Source: Enterobacter cancerogenus
GTDB taxonomy: Bacteria; Pseudomonadota; Gammaproteobacteria; Enterobacterales; Enterobacteriaceae
Direction of reading: 5' to 3'
Length of the DNA stretch: 64,000 nucleotides
NCBI RefSeq assembly: GCF_019047785.1
Contig: NZ_CP077290.1
Coordinates: 3,782,001 to 3,846,000 of the forward strand
The position numbers were made by a program, and so were the translations under genes. Positions 38,816 through 47,578 of this stretch are shown here, in pieces. Below the pieces are notes generated by a model. The model was not told the DNA's origin. It saw nothing but the letters and a program-made list of their open reading frames with translations, and did not search any database. Numbering within the stretch: the stretch's first letter is position 1; the number at the start of each line of letters is the position of its first letter.

Positions 38816-40357
38816 ATGCCCACCAAAATCGTTATCAAAAAGAATACCTGGTTTGATTCCGTCTCGCTCATGTCGGTATCGACCAAAGCCAATAAATTAC
38901 CGGGCGTTGAGCAGGCCGTCGTGGCCATGGCGACGGAAATGAATAAGGGCGTATTACATAACCTCGGGCTGCTTACGCCGGAATTAGCCGAGGCCAAAAA
39001 CGGCGACCTGATGATCGTGATTAAAGGCGAGGCGGCGAATGATGAAACGCTGGCCGCCATTGAAGCCTTATTCACCCGCAAGGAAAGTGCAGGCTCCCAT
39101 GAAGCCCGCTACGCCACTATTGCCAGCGCCAAAGCCCACCGCCCTGACGCAAACCTGGCGGTGATCTCCGTCAACGGCACCTTTGCCGCCCGCGAGGCGC
39201 GACAGGCCCTGGAGAACGATCTCAACGTGATGCTGTTCTCCGATAATGTCTCCCTTGACGACGAACTGGCGCTCAAGCAACTGGCGCACCAGAAAGGACT
39301 GCTGATGATGGGGCCGGACTGCGGCACCGCCATCATTAACGGCGCGGGACTGTGCTTCGCCAACGCCGTGCGTCGCGGATCGATCGGCATCGTCGGGGCG
39401 TCCGGCACCGGCAGCCAGGAGCTGAGCGTGCGCATTCACGAATTCGGTGGCGGCGTGTCGCAGCTGATTGGCACCGGCGGGCGCGATCTGAGCGAAAAAA
39501 TTGGCGGCCTGATGATGCTCGACGCGATCGCCATGCTGGAAGCCGACGAGAACACTCAGGCGATCGTCCTCATCTCCAAGCCGCCAGCTCCTGCGGTGGC
39601 GGAGAAAGTTCTGGCCCGCGCCCGCGCCTGCCGCAAACCGGTTATTGCATGTTTCCTGGGGCGCAACGCACCGCCCGCAGACGAGGACGGCCTGCAGTTT
39701 GCCCGAGGCACCAAAGAGGCAGCCCTTAAAGCGGTGCTGTTGACAGGCATCAAACAGGAATCCCTCGATCTACACCCGCTCAACTGGCCGCTGATTGAAG
39801 AGGTACGCGCCCGCCTGACTCCGCAACAAAAGTATATTCGCGGCCTGTTCTGCGGCGGCACGCTGTGCGATGAAGCGATGTTTGCCGCGCTGGAGAAATA
39901 CGATGACGTCTACAGCAACATCCAGCCCGATCCGGCAAAGCGACTGAGCGACATCAACGTCAGCCAGGCCCACACCTTCCTGGATTTTGGCGATGACGAC
40001 TTCACCCACGGCAGGCCGCACCCGATGATCGATCCGAGCAACCGCATCACCCGCCTGCTGCAGGAGGCGCGCGATCCGGAAGTGGCGGTGATCGTGATGG
40101 ACTTCGTGCTCGGTTTTGGCGCACATGACGATCCGGTCGGGGTGATGATCGACGCCATACAGGAGGCGCAGGCGATAGCGAAAGCCGATAATCGTCCGCT
40201 GGTCATTCTGGGCTACGTACTCGGCACCGACCAGGATCCCCAGTCGCTGGCGCAGCAGTGCGAGCGGCTGACCGACGCTGGCGTGATTTGGGCCAGCAGC
40301 AGCACCAACACCGGCTTACTGGCCCGCGAATTTGTCTGCAAAGGGGAGAATGCATAA
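38816..40357 (+). CDS. yahF: FdrA/AllF-family protein YahF (succinyl-CoA-synthetase-like)
   Basis: 513 residues, related to the alpha subunit of succinyl-CoA synthetase: a nucleotide/CoA-type loop VGASGTGSQELS, then GTGGRDLSEKIGG and LISKPPAP. The paralogue FdrA is part of oxamate carbamoyltransferase in E. coli (recent assignment). The same role with another substrate is inferred here. The start MPTKIVIKK follows AGGAGAAACCC. Its stop overlaps the yahG start by 1 nt (TAATG). Confidence 0.9.
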   Translation: MPTKIVIKKNTWFDSVSLMSVSTKANKLPGVEQAVVAMATEMNKGVLHNLGLLTPELAEAKNGDLMIVIKGEAANDETLAAIEALFTRKESAGSHEARYATIASAKAHRPDANLAVISVNGTFAAREARQALENDLNVMLFSDNVSLDDELALKQLAHQKGLLMMGPDCGTAIINGAGLCFANAVRRGSIGIVGASGTGSQELSVRIHEFGGGVSQLIGTGGRDLSEKIGGLMMLDAIAMLEADENTQAIVLISKPPAPAVAEKVLARARACRKPVIACFLGRNAPPADEDGLQFARGTKEAALKAVLLTGIKQESLDLHPLNWPLIEEVRARLTPQQKYIRGLFCGGTLCDEAMFAALEKYDDVYSNIQPDPAKRLSDINVSQAHTFLDFGDDDFTHGRPHPMIDPSNRITRLLQEARDPEVAVIVMDFVLGFGAHDDPVGVMIDAIQEAQAIAKADNRPLVILGYVLGTDQDPQSLAQQCERLTDAGVIWASSSTNTGLLAREFVCKGENA

Positions 40358-41772
40358 TGACCACCTTATTTAACCAGCCGCTGAACGTGATCAACGTTGG
40401 CATTGCGATGTTCAGTGACGATCTTAAACAGCAGCACATTCCTGTCACCCACCTCGACTGGACGCCGCCGGGGCAGGGCAATATGCAGGTGGTGGAGGCG
40501 CTCGACCAGCTGGCGGACGCACCGCTGGCGGAAAAAATCGCCGCCGCTAACGCCATTGCGCTGGAGCGCATTATTCAGTCCCATCCGGTGCTGGTGGGTT
40601 ACGACCAGGCGATCAACGTGGTGCCGGGCATGACCCGTACCACCATTCTTCATGCCGGTCCGCCGGTTGCCTGGGAAAACATGTGCGGTGCGATGAAGGG
40701 GGCGGTCACCGGGGCGCTGGTATTCGAGGGGCTGGCGAAAGATATCGAAGACGCGGAGCGCGTCGCGGCCTCGGGCGACATCACCTTCTCGCCGTGCCAC
40801 GAGCACGACTGCGTGGGTTCGATGGCGGGCGTCACCTCCGCGTCGATGTTTATGCACATCGTGGAGAATAAAACCTACGGCAACCGCGCGTTTACCAACC
40901 TCAGCGAGCAGATGGCGAAGATCCTGCGCATGGGTGCCAACGATCAGAGCGTGATCGACCGTCTGAACTGGATGCGTGACGTGCTCGGCCCGATGCTGCG
41001 CGACGCAATGAACATTCTCGGCGAAATCGATCTGCGTCTGATGCTGGCGCAGGCGCTGCATATGGGTGACGAGTGCCACAACCGCAACAACGCGGGCACC
41101 ACGCTGTTGATCCAGGCGCTGACGCCGGGGCTGATTCAGGCGGGGTATCCGGTAGAGCAGCAGCGCGAAGTGTTCGAATTTGTCGCCAGCAGCGACTACT
41201 TCTCCGGCCCGACGTGGATGGCGATGTGCAAGGCCGCGCTCGACGCCGCGCACGGTATCGAGTACAGCACCGTGGTCACCACCATGGCGCGCAACGGCTA
41301 CGAGTTTGGCCTGCGCGTCTCCGGCCTGCCGGGGCAGTGGTTCACCGGCCCGGCGCAGCAGGTAATTGGCCCGATGTTCGCAGGCTACAGGCCGGAAGAC
41401 TCCGGGCTGGACATCGGCGACAGCGCCATCACCGAAACCTACGGCATTGGCGGCTTCGCGATGGCAACCGCCCCGGCGATTGTGGCGCTGGTGGGCGGCA
41501 CCGTAGAGGAGGCCGTCGACGTCTCCCGCCAGATGCGCGAAATCACCCTCGGGGAAAACCCCAACGTCACCATTCCGCTGCTGTCGTTCATGGGCATTCC
41601 GACCGCCATCGACATCACCAGGGTAGCGGGCAGCGGCATTTTGCCGGTGATCAACACCGCCATTGCCCACAAGGACGCCGGTATCGGCATGATTGGCGCG
41701 GGCATTGTTCACCCGCCGTTTAGCTGTTTTGAAAAGGCGCTGTTGACCTTCCGCGATCGCTACTTTTTATAA
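40357..41772 (+). CDS. yahG: DUF1116 protein YahG (YlbE/AllG family)
   Basis: 471 residues. Conserved blocks FSPCHEHDCVGSMAGVTSASMF and MGDECHNRNNAGTTLL contain possible metal-binding His/Cys. The paralogue YlbE (AllG) is a subunit of oxamate carbamoyltransferase; the frequent pairing of FdrA and DUF1116 proteins suggests a complex with YahF. Coupled to yahF by TAATG. Cytoplasmic. Confidence 0.9.
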   Translation: MTTLFNQPLNVINVGIAMFSDDLKQQHIPVTHLDWTPPGQGNMQVVEALDQLADAPLAEKIAAANAIALERIIQSHPVLVGYDQAINVVPGMTRTTILHAGPPVAWENMCGAMKGAVTGALVFEGLAKDIEDAERVAASGDITFSPCHEHDCVGSMAGVTSASMFMHIVENKTYGNRAFTNLSEQMAKILRMGANDQSVIDRLNWMRDVLGPMLRDAMNILGEIDLRLMLAQALHMGDECHNRNNAGTTLLIQALTPGLIQAGYPVEQQREVFEFVASSDYFSGPTWMAMCKAALDAAHGIEYSTVVTTMARNGYEFGLRVSGLPGQWFTGPAQQVIGPMFAGYRPEDSGLDIGDSAITETYGIGGFAMATAPAIVALVGGTVEEAVDVSRQMREITLGENPNVTIPLLSFMGIPTAIDITRVAGSGILPVINTAIAHKDAGIGMIGAGIVHPPFSCFEKALLTFRDRYFL

Positions 41773-41783
41773 GGCATGCATCC

Positions 41784-43328
41784 ATGAAAAACATGAAACT
41801 GGAGTGGAAAAGAGGTGACTGGGCGGCGTATTTCGGGTTGATGACCAACAACCTGACCAATTTGCTGACCATGATGGGGCTGCTCATTTTTGTCGTCGGC
41901 ATCCCGAAGGAGATTGTTTATGGACGTATCGCGCCAGCCTTCGGGCTGGCGGTTCTGGTGGCGAGCGTCTGCTACACCTGGTTTGGCCTGCAGATGGCGC
42001 GCCAGACCGGGCGTAACGACGTGACCGCGCTGCCGTCGGGCCCCAGCGCGCCGTCGATTTTCACCGTGACCTTTCTGGTGCTGATGCCGGTCTATCAGCA
42101 AACCGGCGATGCGGATTTCGCCATTCAGATTGGCCTGGTGTGGTGCTTCGTTGAGGCGCTGATCCTCGCGGGCGGCTCCTTCCTCGGGGAGACCATCCGC
42201 AGGATGATCCCGCGCACCGTGCTGCTGTCGTGCCTCTCTGGCCTTGGTTTGCTGCTGCTGGCGATGAACCCGATGCTGCAGGCCTTCGAAGCGCCGACCG
42301 TGTCGTTCATCGTACTGCTGCTGATTTTCATCAACTGGTTCGGCAAGAAGCCGATCTTTGCCCGCATTCCGACCGGCCTGCTGCTGTTGATCGCCGGTAC
42401 TCTGCTGGCGTGGATCTCCGGCCTGCAAAGCCCGGAAGCGATCAGGGCCTCAATGTCGTCGTTCGGCTTTAACCCGCCATCCGTACACATCGACGGCTTT
42501 ATGCAGGGTCTGCCGCACGCGCTGCCGTATCTGGCCTCCGCCGTGCCGCTGGGGCTGGCGAACTACATCTTTGACCTGGAGAACATCGAGAGCGCCCACG
42601 CGGCGGGAGACGAATACCCGACGCGTAAAGTGATGCTGGCGAACGGCCTGGCGTCGATGCTCGGCTGTCTGATGGGCAACCCGTTCCCGGTGACGGTCTA
42701 CGTGGGCCACGCGGGCTGGAAGGCAATGGGGGCCAGCATCGGCTACACCCTGGCCTCCGGCGTGACCATGTTCATCGTGCCGCTGTTCGGGCTGGGGGCC
42801 TTTATGCTCGCCATCATTCCGATGACCGCCATCGTGCCGATCCTGGTGTTTATCGGCGTGGTCACCGCCAACCAGGTGGTGCGCGAAACGCCGAAGGTGG
42901 AGGTGCCCGTTATCTTCATCTGCCTGTTCCCGTGGATCGCCAACTGGGCGCTGACCATGGTGAATAGCGTGATGGGCGCGGCGGGCACCAGCGCGGCGAA
43001 AATAGGGACTGACGTGCTGCACAGCAAAGGGATTTACTACGAAGGGCTGGTGCATCTCGGCAGCGGCGCGCCGCTCGCCAGCATGCTCTGGGGCTGTATC
43101 GCCATCTTCGCCATCATCAACAAACCGCTGCGCGGCGCGGTAGCTGCCGCAGGTGGCGCGCTGCTGGCGCTGTTCGGGGTGATCCACGCGCCGGTGGTCG
43201 GCTTCGCCGAGGGCAGCTCGCTGCTGTTCGTCACGGCCTACCTGATGATGGGCGGCATGTTCGTGGTGAAGCATGTGCTGGACAGTCGCGAGACGGCAAG
43301 CGCGGCGGCACCGGTTTCTGAGTCCTGA
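41784..43328 (+). CDS. NCS2-family (xanthine/uracil-type) permease
   Basis: 514 residues with about 12-14 membrane segments. It resembles the AzgA/xanthine-uracil group (ALPSGPSAPSIFTVTFLVL, MGNPFPVTVYVGHAGWK). Probably imports the pathway substrate, a nucleobase-like or ureide ring compound. Not in the E. coli yah cluster as I recall it. Only 11 bp after yahG, so it is co-transcribed; it supports a purine/pyrimidine-derived substrate. Confidence 0.85.
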   Translation: MKNMKLEWKRGDWAAYFGLMTNNLTNLLTMMGLLIFVVGIPKEIVYGRIAPAFGLAVLVASVCYTWFGLQMARQTGRNDVTALPSGPSAPSIFTVTFLVLMPVYQQTGDADFAIQIGLVWCFVEALILAGGSFLGETIRRMIPRTVLLSCLSGLGLLLLAMNPMLQAFEAPTVSFIVLLLIFINWFGKKPIFARIPTGLLLLIAGTLLAWISGLQSPEAIRASMSSFGFNPPSVHIDGFMQGLPHALPYLASAVPLGLANYIFDLENIESAHAAGDEYPTRKVMLANGLASMLGCLMGNPFPVTVYVGHAGWKAMGASIGYTLASGVTMFIVPLFGLGAFMLAIIPMTAIVPILVFIGVVTANQVVRETPKVEVPVIFICLFPWIANWALTMVNSVMGAAGTSAAKIGTDVLHSKGIYYEGLVHLGSGAPLASMLWGCIAIFAIINKPLRGAVAAAGGALLALFGVIHAPVVGFAEGSSLLFVTAYLMMGGMFVVKHVLDSRETASAAAPVSES

Positions 43329-43340
43329 TAATGCCTGATG

Positions 43341-43418
43341 CCCTCACCCTAACCCTCTCCCACGGGGAGAGGGAACGTTAATCCCCCTCTCCCTGTGGGA
43401 GAGGGCCGGGGTGAGGGC
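43341..43418. repeat. Two tandem CCCTCTCCC-family palindromes (copies 4 and 5)
   Basis: CCCTCTCCC at 43353-43361 with GGGAGAGGG at 43365-43373, then CCCTCTCCC at 43385-43393 with GGGAGAGGG at 43397-43405. The pair is bracketed by CCCTCACCCT and GGGGTGAGGG, so the whole 78 bp can fold as one larger inverted structure. It splits the operon between the permease and yahI. Confidence 0.8.
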
Positions 43419-43448
43419 ACCAGAACGCACCTTTTTAAAGGAAAACAA

Positions 43449-44405
43449 ATGAAAGAGCTCATGGTCGTCGCCATCGGCGGCAACAGCATTATCAAAGATA
43501 ACGCCAGTCAGTCGGTGGAACATCAGGCCCAGGCGGTAAAAGCGGTAGCTGAGTCGGTGCTGGAGATGCTGGCATCCGACTATGACATTGTGCTCACCCA
43601 CGGCAACGGCCCGCAGGTGGGGCTGGATCTGCGCCGCGCCGAAATTGCCCACGAGCGTGAAGGGCTGCCGCTCACCCCGCTGGCCAACTGCGTGGCGGAT
43701 ACGCAGGGCGGCATCGGCTACCTGATCCAGCAGGCGCTGAACAACCGCCTGGCGGCGCGCGGCGAGCAAAAAGCGGTCACCGTTGTTACGCAGGTGGAGG
43801 TGGATGAAAACGATCCGGGCTTTACCCATCCCACCAAACCCATTGGCGCGTTCTTCAGCGAGGCGCAGCGCGATGCGCTCCAGCTTGAGCATCCGGCATG
43901 GCAGTTCGTTGAAGATTCTGGCCGGGGCTATCGTCGCGTGGTGGCCTCGCCGCAGCCGCTGCGCATTGTAGAAGCCGATGCCATTAAAACGCTGACGCAA
44001 AAAGGCTTCGTGGTGATAGGCGCGGGCGGCGGCGGTATTCCGGTGGTCCGTACACAAGCGGGCGAGTATCAGAGCGTGGACGCGGTGATCGATAAAGATC
44101 TCTCCACCGCGCTGCTGGCGCGCGAGATCCACGCCGACGTGCTGGTCATCACCACCGGCGTAGAGAAAGTGTGCATCAACTTCGGCAAGCCGAACCAGCA
44201 GGCTCTGGACCGGGTGAGCGTGGCGCAGATGACGCGCTACAGGGAGGAGGGACACTTCCCGGCGGGCAGTATGCTGCCGAAAATCGTTGCCTCTCTGGAA
44301 TTCCTGCATCATGGCGGCAAACGCGTGGTGATTACCTCACCGGACTGCCTGGCCGCGGCGCTGCGCGGCGAAACCGGTACCCATATTGTTAATGAAGGAA
44401 GATAA
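43449..44405 (+). CDS. yahI: Carbamate kinase YahI
   Basis: 318 residues, amino-acid-kinase fold. AIGGNSII and LTHGNGPQVG near the N-terminus and ADTQGGIGYLIQQAL, GAGGGGIPVV and DKDLSTALLA are family motifs. Converts carbamoyl phosphate and ADP to ATP, CO2 and ammonia in the cytoplasm. It provides the energy-yielding last step for the preceding carbamoyltransferase-like pair. The start follows AAAGGAAAACAA. Confidence 0.94.
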   Translation: MKELMVVAIGGNSIIKDNASQSVEHQAQAVKAVAESVLEMLASDYDIVLTHGNGPQVGLDLRRAEIAHEREGLPLTPLANCVADTQGGIGYLIQQALNNRLAARGEQKAVTVVTQVEVDENDPGFTHPTKPIGAFFSEAQRDALQLEHPAWQFVEDSGRGYRRVVASPQPLRIVEADAIKTLTQKGFVVIGAGGGGIPVVRTQAGEYQSVDAVIDKDLSTALLAREIHADVLVITTGVEKVCINFGKPNQQALDRVSVAQMTRYREEGHFPAGSMLPKIVASLEFLHHGGKRVVITSPDCLAAALRGETGTHIVNEGR

Positions 44406-44406
44406 G

Positions 44407-45786
44407 ATGAAAGAGAATAAAAGCCGCCGCGAGTTTATTAGCCAGAGCGGCAAAATGGTCACCGCCTGCGCGCTGTTTGGCGCGACCGGTTCCGTCGCGT
44501 ATGCTGCCGATAGCGCAAAGCCAACCTGCGAGACCGGCAAACCAATGAGCATCACCGCAAAACACTACTACCTGGATAACGTGCTGCTGGAGGCCGGGTT
44601 TACTTTCGACGGCGGGGTGGCGACAAGCACCCGCACCGAGCAGAAAACGCTGGAGATCCGGGACGGCAAAATCGTCGCCCTGCGCGACAACCAAAGCCAC
44701 GCCGACGCCACGCTGCCGCACTATGACGCGGGCGGTAAACTGATGCTCCCGGCGATGCGCGATATGCATATCCACCTCGATAAAACCTTTTACGGCGGCC
44801 CGTGGCGCTCGCTTAACCGCCCGGCGGGCACCACCATTCAGGATATGATCCGCCTTGAGCAAAAGCTGCTGCCGGAGCTGCAGCCCTACACTCAGGCGCG
44901 TGCAGAAAAGCTGATCGACCTGATTCAGTCGAAAGGTTCCACCATCGCCCGTAGCCACTGCAACATCGAGCCGGTATCCGGCCTGAAAAATCTCGAAAAC
45001 CTGCAGGCGGTGCTGGCGCGTCGCAGCGCAGGATTTGACTGCGAAATCGTGGCCTTCCCGCAGCACGGCCTGCTGTTATCGAACTCTGAAAAGCTGATGC
45101 GCGAAGCGATGCAGGCCGGGGCGCACTACGTGGGCGGGCTGGATCCGACTAACGTGGACGGCGCAATGGAGAAGTCGCTTGATACCATGTTCCAGATTGC
45201 GCTGGACTACGACAAAGGGGTGGACACCCACCTGCATGAAACCAGCCCGGCGGGCGTGGCGGCGGTGAATTACATGGTGGAGACGGTAGAAAAAACGCCT
45301 GAACTGAAGGGTAAACTGACCATCAGCCACGCCTTCGCGCTGGCGACGCTGAACGAACAGCAGGTGGACGAGATCGCCACCCGCATGGCGGCGCAGCAGG
45401 TGACCATTGCCTCCACGGTGCCAATTGGCACACTGCACATGCCGCTGAAGCAGCTGCGCGATAAGGGCGTGTTTGTCATGACCGGCACCGACAGCGTGAT
45501 CGACCACTGGTCGCCGTACGGTCTGGGGGACATGCTGGAAAAAGCCAACCTTTACGCCCAGCTCTATATCCGCCCGAACGAGCAGTCGCTCTCCCGGGCG
45601 TTGGGTATCGCCACCGGTGACGTGCTGCCGCTGAACGAGAAAGGCGAGCGCGTCTGGCCGAAAGCGCAGGATGCCGCCAGCTTTGTGCTGGTGGATGCCT
45701 CCTGCTCCGCCGAGGCCGTGGCGCGCATTTCACCGCGTACCGCGACGTTCCATAACGGCAACCTCGTCTGGGGGACGGTGGGCTGA
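44407..45786 (+). CDS. yahJ: Amidohydrolase YahJ with Tat-like signal
   Basis: 459 residues. N-terminal twin-arginine-type motif SRREFIS and a hydrophobic stretch (MVTACALFGATGSVAYA) predict Tat export. The amidohydrolase metal sites follow: MHIHLDKTF, RSHCNIE, THLHETSP, ISHAFAL and the Asp in GTDSVIDHW. It resembles cytosine deaminase/N-isopropylammelide-type enzymes, which hydrolyse ring C-N bonds. Substrate unknown. Starts 1 nt after yahI. Confidence 0.9.
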   Translation: MKENKSRREFISQSGKMVTACALFGATGSVAYAADSAKPTCETGKPMSITAKHYYLDNVLLEAGFTFDGGVATSTRTEQKTLEIRDGKIVALRDNQSHADATLPHYDAGGKLMLPAMRDMHIHLDKTFYGGPWRSLNRPAGTTIQDMIRLEQKLLPELQPYTQARAEKLIDLIQSKGSTIARSHCNIEPVSGLKNLENLQAVLARRSAGFDCEIVAFPQHGLLLSNSEKLMREAMQAGAHYVGGLDPTNVDGAMEKSLDTMFQIALDYDKGVDTHLHETSPAGVAAVNYMVETVEKTPELKGKLTISHAFALATLNEQQVDEIATRMAAQQVTIASTVPIGTLHMPLKQLRDKGVFVMTGTDSVIDHWSPYGLGDMLEKANLYAQLYIRPNEQSLSRALGIATGDVLPLNEKGERVWPKAQDAASFVLVDASCSAEAVARISPRTATFHNGNLVWGTVG

Positions 45787-45795
45787 TGTGCATTT

Positions 45796-45820
45796 CTCCC
45801 TCTTCACGTGGGAGAGGGAG
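45796..45820. repeat. Intergenic palindromic repeat, CCCTCTCCC family (copy 6, partial)
   Basis: Arms CTCCCTCT (45796-45803) and AGAGGGAG (45813-45820), followed by GGGTGAGGGCATCAGG. Lies 9 bp after the yahJ stop. Confidence 0.65.
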
Positions 45821-45851
45821 GGGTGAGGGCATCAGGCCGCACGCTCCTTTT

Positions 45852-45883
45852 GTAGGCCGGGTAAGCGCAGCGCCACCCGGCAT
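45852..45883. repeat. REP-like element
   Basis: GTAGGCCGGGTAAGCGCAGC then GCCACCCGGCAT, the typical enterobacterial REP core with imperfect stem, between convergent yahJ and the SDR gene. Confidence 0.75.
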
Positions 45884-45917
45884 TCCCGATGCTGGTATTA
45901 GTCGCTGCCCGTAAGGC

Positions 45918-46520
45918 TCAGTAACCTACCGTATATATCCGTCCGCTCTGCACCCCTTCCACGCTGCGGCGATAGGCCTGCGCCACGCGCGCGGCGGGGA
46001 CGCTTTCAAAACCCGGGAAGAAACCGTCATAGGCGTCGGCGGACTCGGTGAGTACGGTCGGGCTAATCAAATTGATGCGGATCCCGCGCGGCAGTTCGCA
46101 GGCGGCAGCGCGGACGAACCCTTCCAGCGCGGCGTTCACCGTGGTGGCATTCACCCCCTGGGCAATCGGCTCGTGCGCCACAATGCCGCTGATGAGCGTG
46201 ATAGAGCCCCCCTCGTTCAGGTAATGTTGCCCGGTTAACGCCAGGCGTACCTGTCCCAGCAGTTTGTCCTGTAAGCCCTGGTTGAAATCGCTGTCTTTCA
46301 TGGTAGAGAGCGGGCCGAAGTGCAGACCACCGCTGGCAGAGACGATGGCATCCACCTTACCTACCGAGTCAAACAGCGCGCTGACGCTCTCCTGAGAGGT
46401 GATATCCACCTGCAGATCGCCCTGCGTGCGGCCCACGCGGATCGTCTCATGACGACGGCTCAACTCCTCCGTCACCGCCCGACCGACCGTACCGCTGGCA
46501 CCAATAATCACGATTTTCAT
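45918..46520 (-). CDS. Atypical short-chain dehydrogenase/reductase
   Basis: 200 residues with an intact Rossmann start (GASGTVGRAV, 7-16) and a catalytic-type serine (S111 in LISGIV). The SDR YxxxK pair is replaced: the aligned positions are A125 and N129 in NATTVNAALEG. It is either an SDR with altered chemistry or an NAD(P)-binding regulator. Divergent from a LysR regulator 97 bp away, which probably controls it. Confidence 0.82.
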   Translation of the reverse strand: MKIVIIGASGTVGRAVTEELSRRHETIRVGRTQGDLQVDITSQESVSALFDSVGKVDAIVSASGGLHFGPLSTMKDSDFNQGLQDKLLGQVRLALTGQHYLNEGGSITLISGIVAHEPIAQGVNATTVNAALEGFVRAAACELPRGIRINLISPTVLTESADAYDGFFPGFESVPAARVAQAYRRSVEGVQSGRIYTVGY

Positions 46521-46617
46521 AGCCGACTCCTTATGTTGTGAGCATGCATTCTTTAATAAATAAGAAGTCGGATAAACTGGGCTAAAGTTAGAGGATTACT
46601 AACCAGAGGTTTGCAAT

Positions 46618-47502
46618 ATGGATAAGCTACGCGGCATGGAGACCTTTATCGCCGTGGTTGAAAGCGGAAGTTTTACCGGCGCGGCGTCCAGGCTTGAGAT
46701 GTCGGCGGTGATGGTCGGGAAATACATCGCCCAGCTGGAATCGCGCCTTGGCACGCGCCTGCTGGAGCGCAATACCCGCCGCCAGAGTTTAACCGACGCC
46801 GGGCGCGTCTATTACGATGAGGCAAAGCGGGTGCTGGAGCAGGTCACCATTGCCGAAAGTGCGGTCGAACGGCTGCGCGCCACGCCCGCCGGAACGCTGC
46901 GCGTCACCGCCCCTACGTCGTTTGGCGGATGCGTGATAGCGCCACTCACCGCCACGTTTTTACAGCGCTACCCGCAGGTGCGCGTCGAACTCGATCTGAC
47001 TAACCGCCGGGTCGATTTGGTCGAGGAAGGGGTCGATCTGGCAATTCGCATTGGGGACATGCATGCCGACGATGTTGTCGCGAAATATCTGTGCCCCTAC
47101 CGGATGGTGATCTGCGCCGCGCCGGACTATCTGGCACGCTACGGTACGCCGCAAACGCCTGCCGACCTGGTGGATCATCTGTGTCTTTCCCATACGGTGT
47201 GGACCGCGCGCAACGAGTGGCGGCTGCCGGGCGTGGAAGGGGAGGTGCGCTGGAAACGCGATGCGGTGTTGCGCTGTAACGACGGCTACGGGTTACGCAT
47301 GGCGGCCCGGGCGGGCGCGGGGCTGCTGCTTCAACCGGAGGTGCTGGTGGCGGAAGAACTGGCAAGCGGCGGGCTGGTTCGGGTGCTGGAGCACTACACC
47401 CCAACGCCGAGGCCGGTAAATCTGCTGTGGCGACAGGATCTACGCCCGCTGCCAAAACTGACAGAATTTATTGCACATCTTATCCGTCACGCGTTGGCCT
47501 GA
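46618..47502 (+). CDS. LysR-family transcriptional regulator
   Basis: 294 residues. Helix-turn-helix SFTGAASRLEMSAVMVGKYIAQLE (about 17-40), then the periplasmic-binding-like effector domain (LRVTAPTSFGG, VDLAIRIGDM). Resembles the DsdC/YafC-like group. It is divergent from the SDR gene, its likely target. Effector unknown. Confidence 0.87.
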   Translation: MDKLRGMETFIAVVESGSFTGAASRLEMSAVMVGKYIAQLESRLGTRLLERNTRRQSLTDAGRVYYDEAKRVLEQVTIAESAVERLRATPAGTLRVTAPTSFGGCVIAPLTATFLQRYPQVRVELDLTNRRVDLVEEGVDLAIRIGDMHADDVVAKYLCPYRMVICAAPDYLARYGTPQTPADLVDHLCLSHTVWTARNEWRLPGVEGEVRWKRDAVLRCNDGYGLRMAARAGAGLLLQPEVLVAEELASGGLVRVLEHYTPTPRPVNLLWRQDLRPLPKLTEFIAHLIRHALA

Positions 47503-47509
47503 TATTTCT

Positions 47510-47530
47510 CTCCCCCGGATGGCGGGGGAG
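47510..47530 (+). terminator. Hairpin after the LysR gene
   Basis: CTCCCCC (47510-47516) with GGGGGAG (47524-47530), 7 bp after the stop. No T-run, so termination is uncertain. Confidence 0.5.
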
Positions 47531-47578
47531 GAAATAAGGATAACGACAAGGGAAATAAGCGTAGCGTACGAACGGGAT

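Noticed and set aside
40366..41712. 448-codon ORF opposite yahG
   Set aside because: Low-complexity His/Arg-rich product typical of an antisense shadow.
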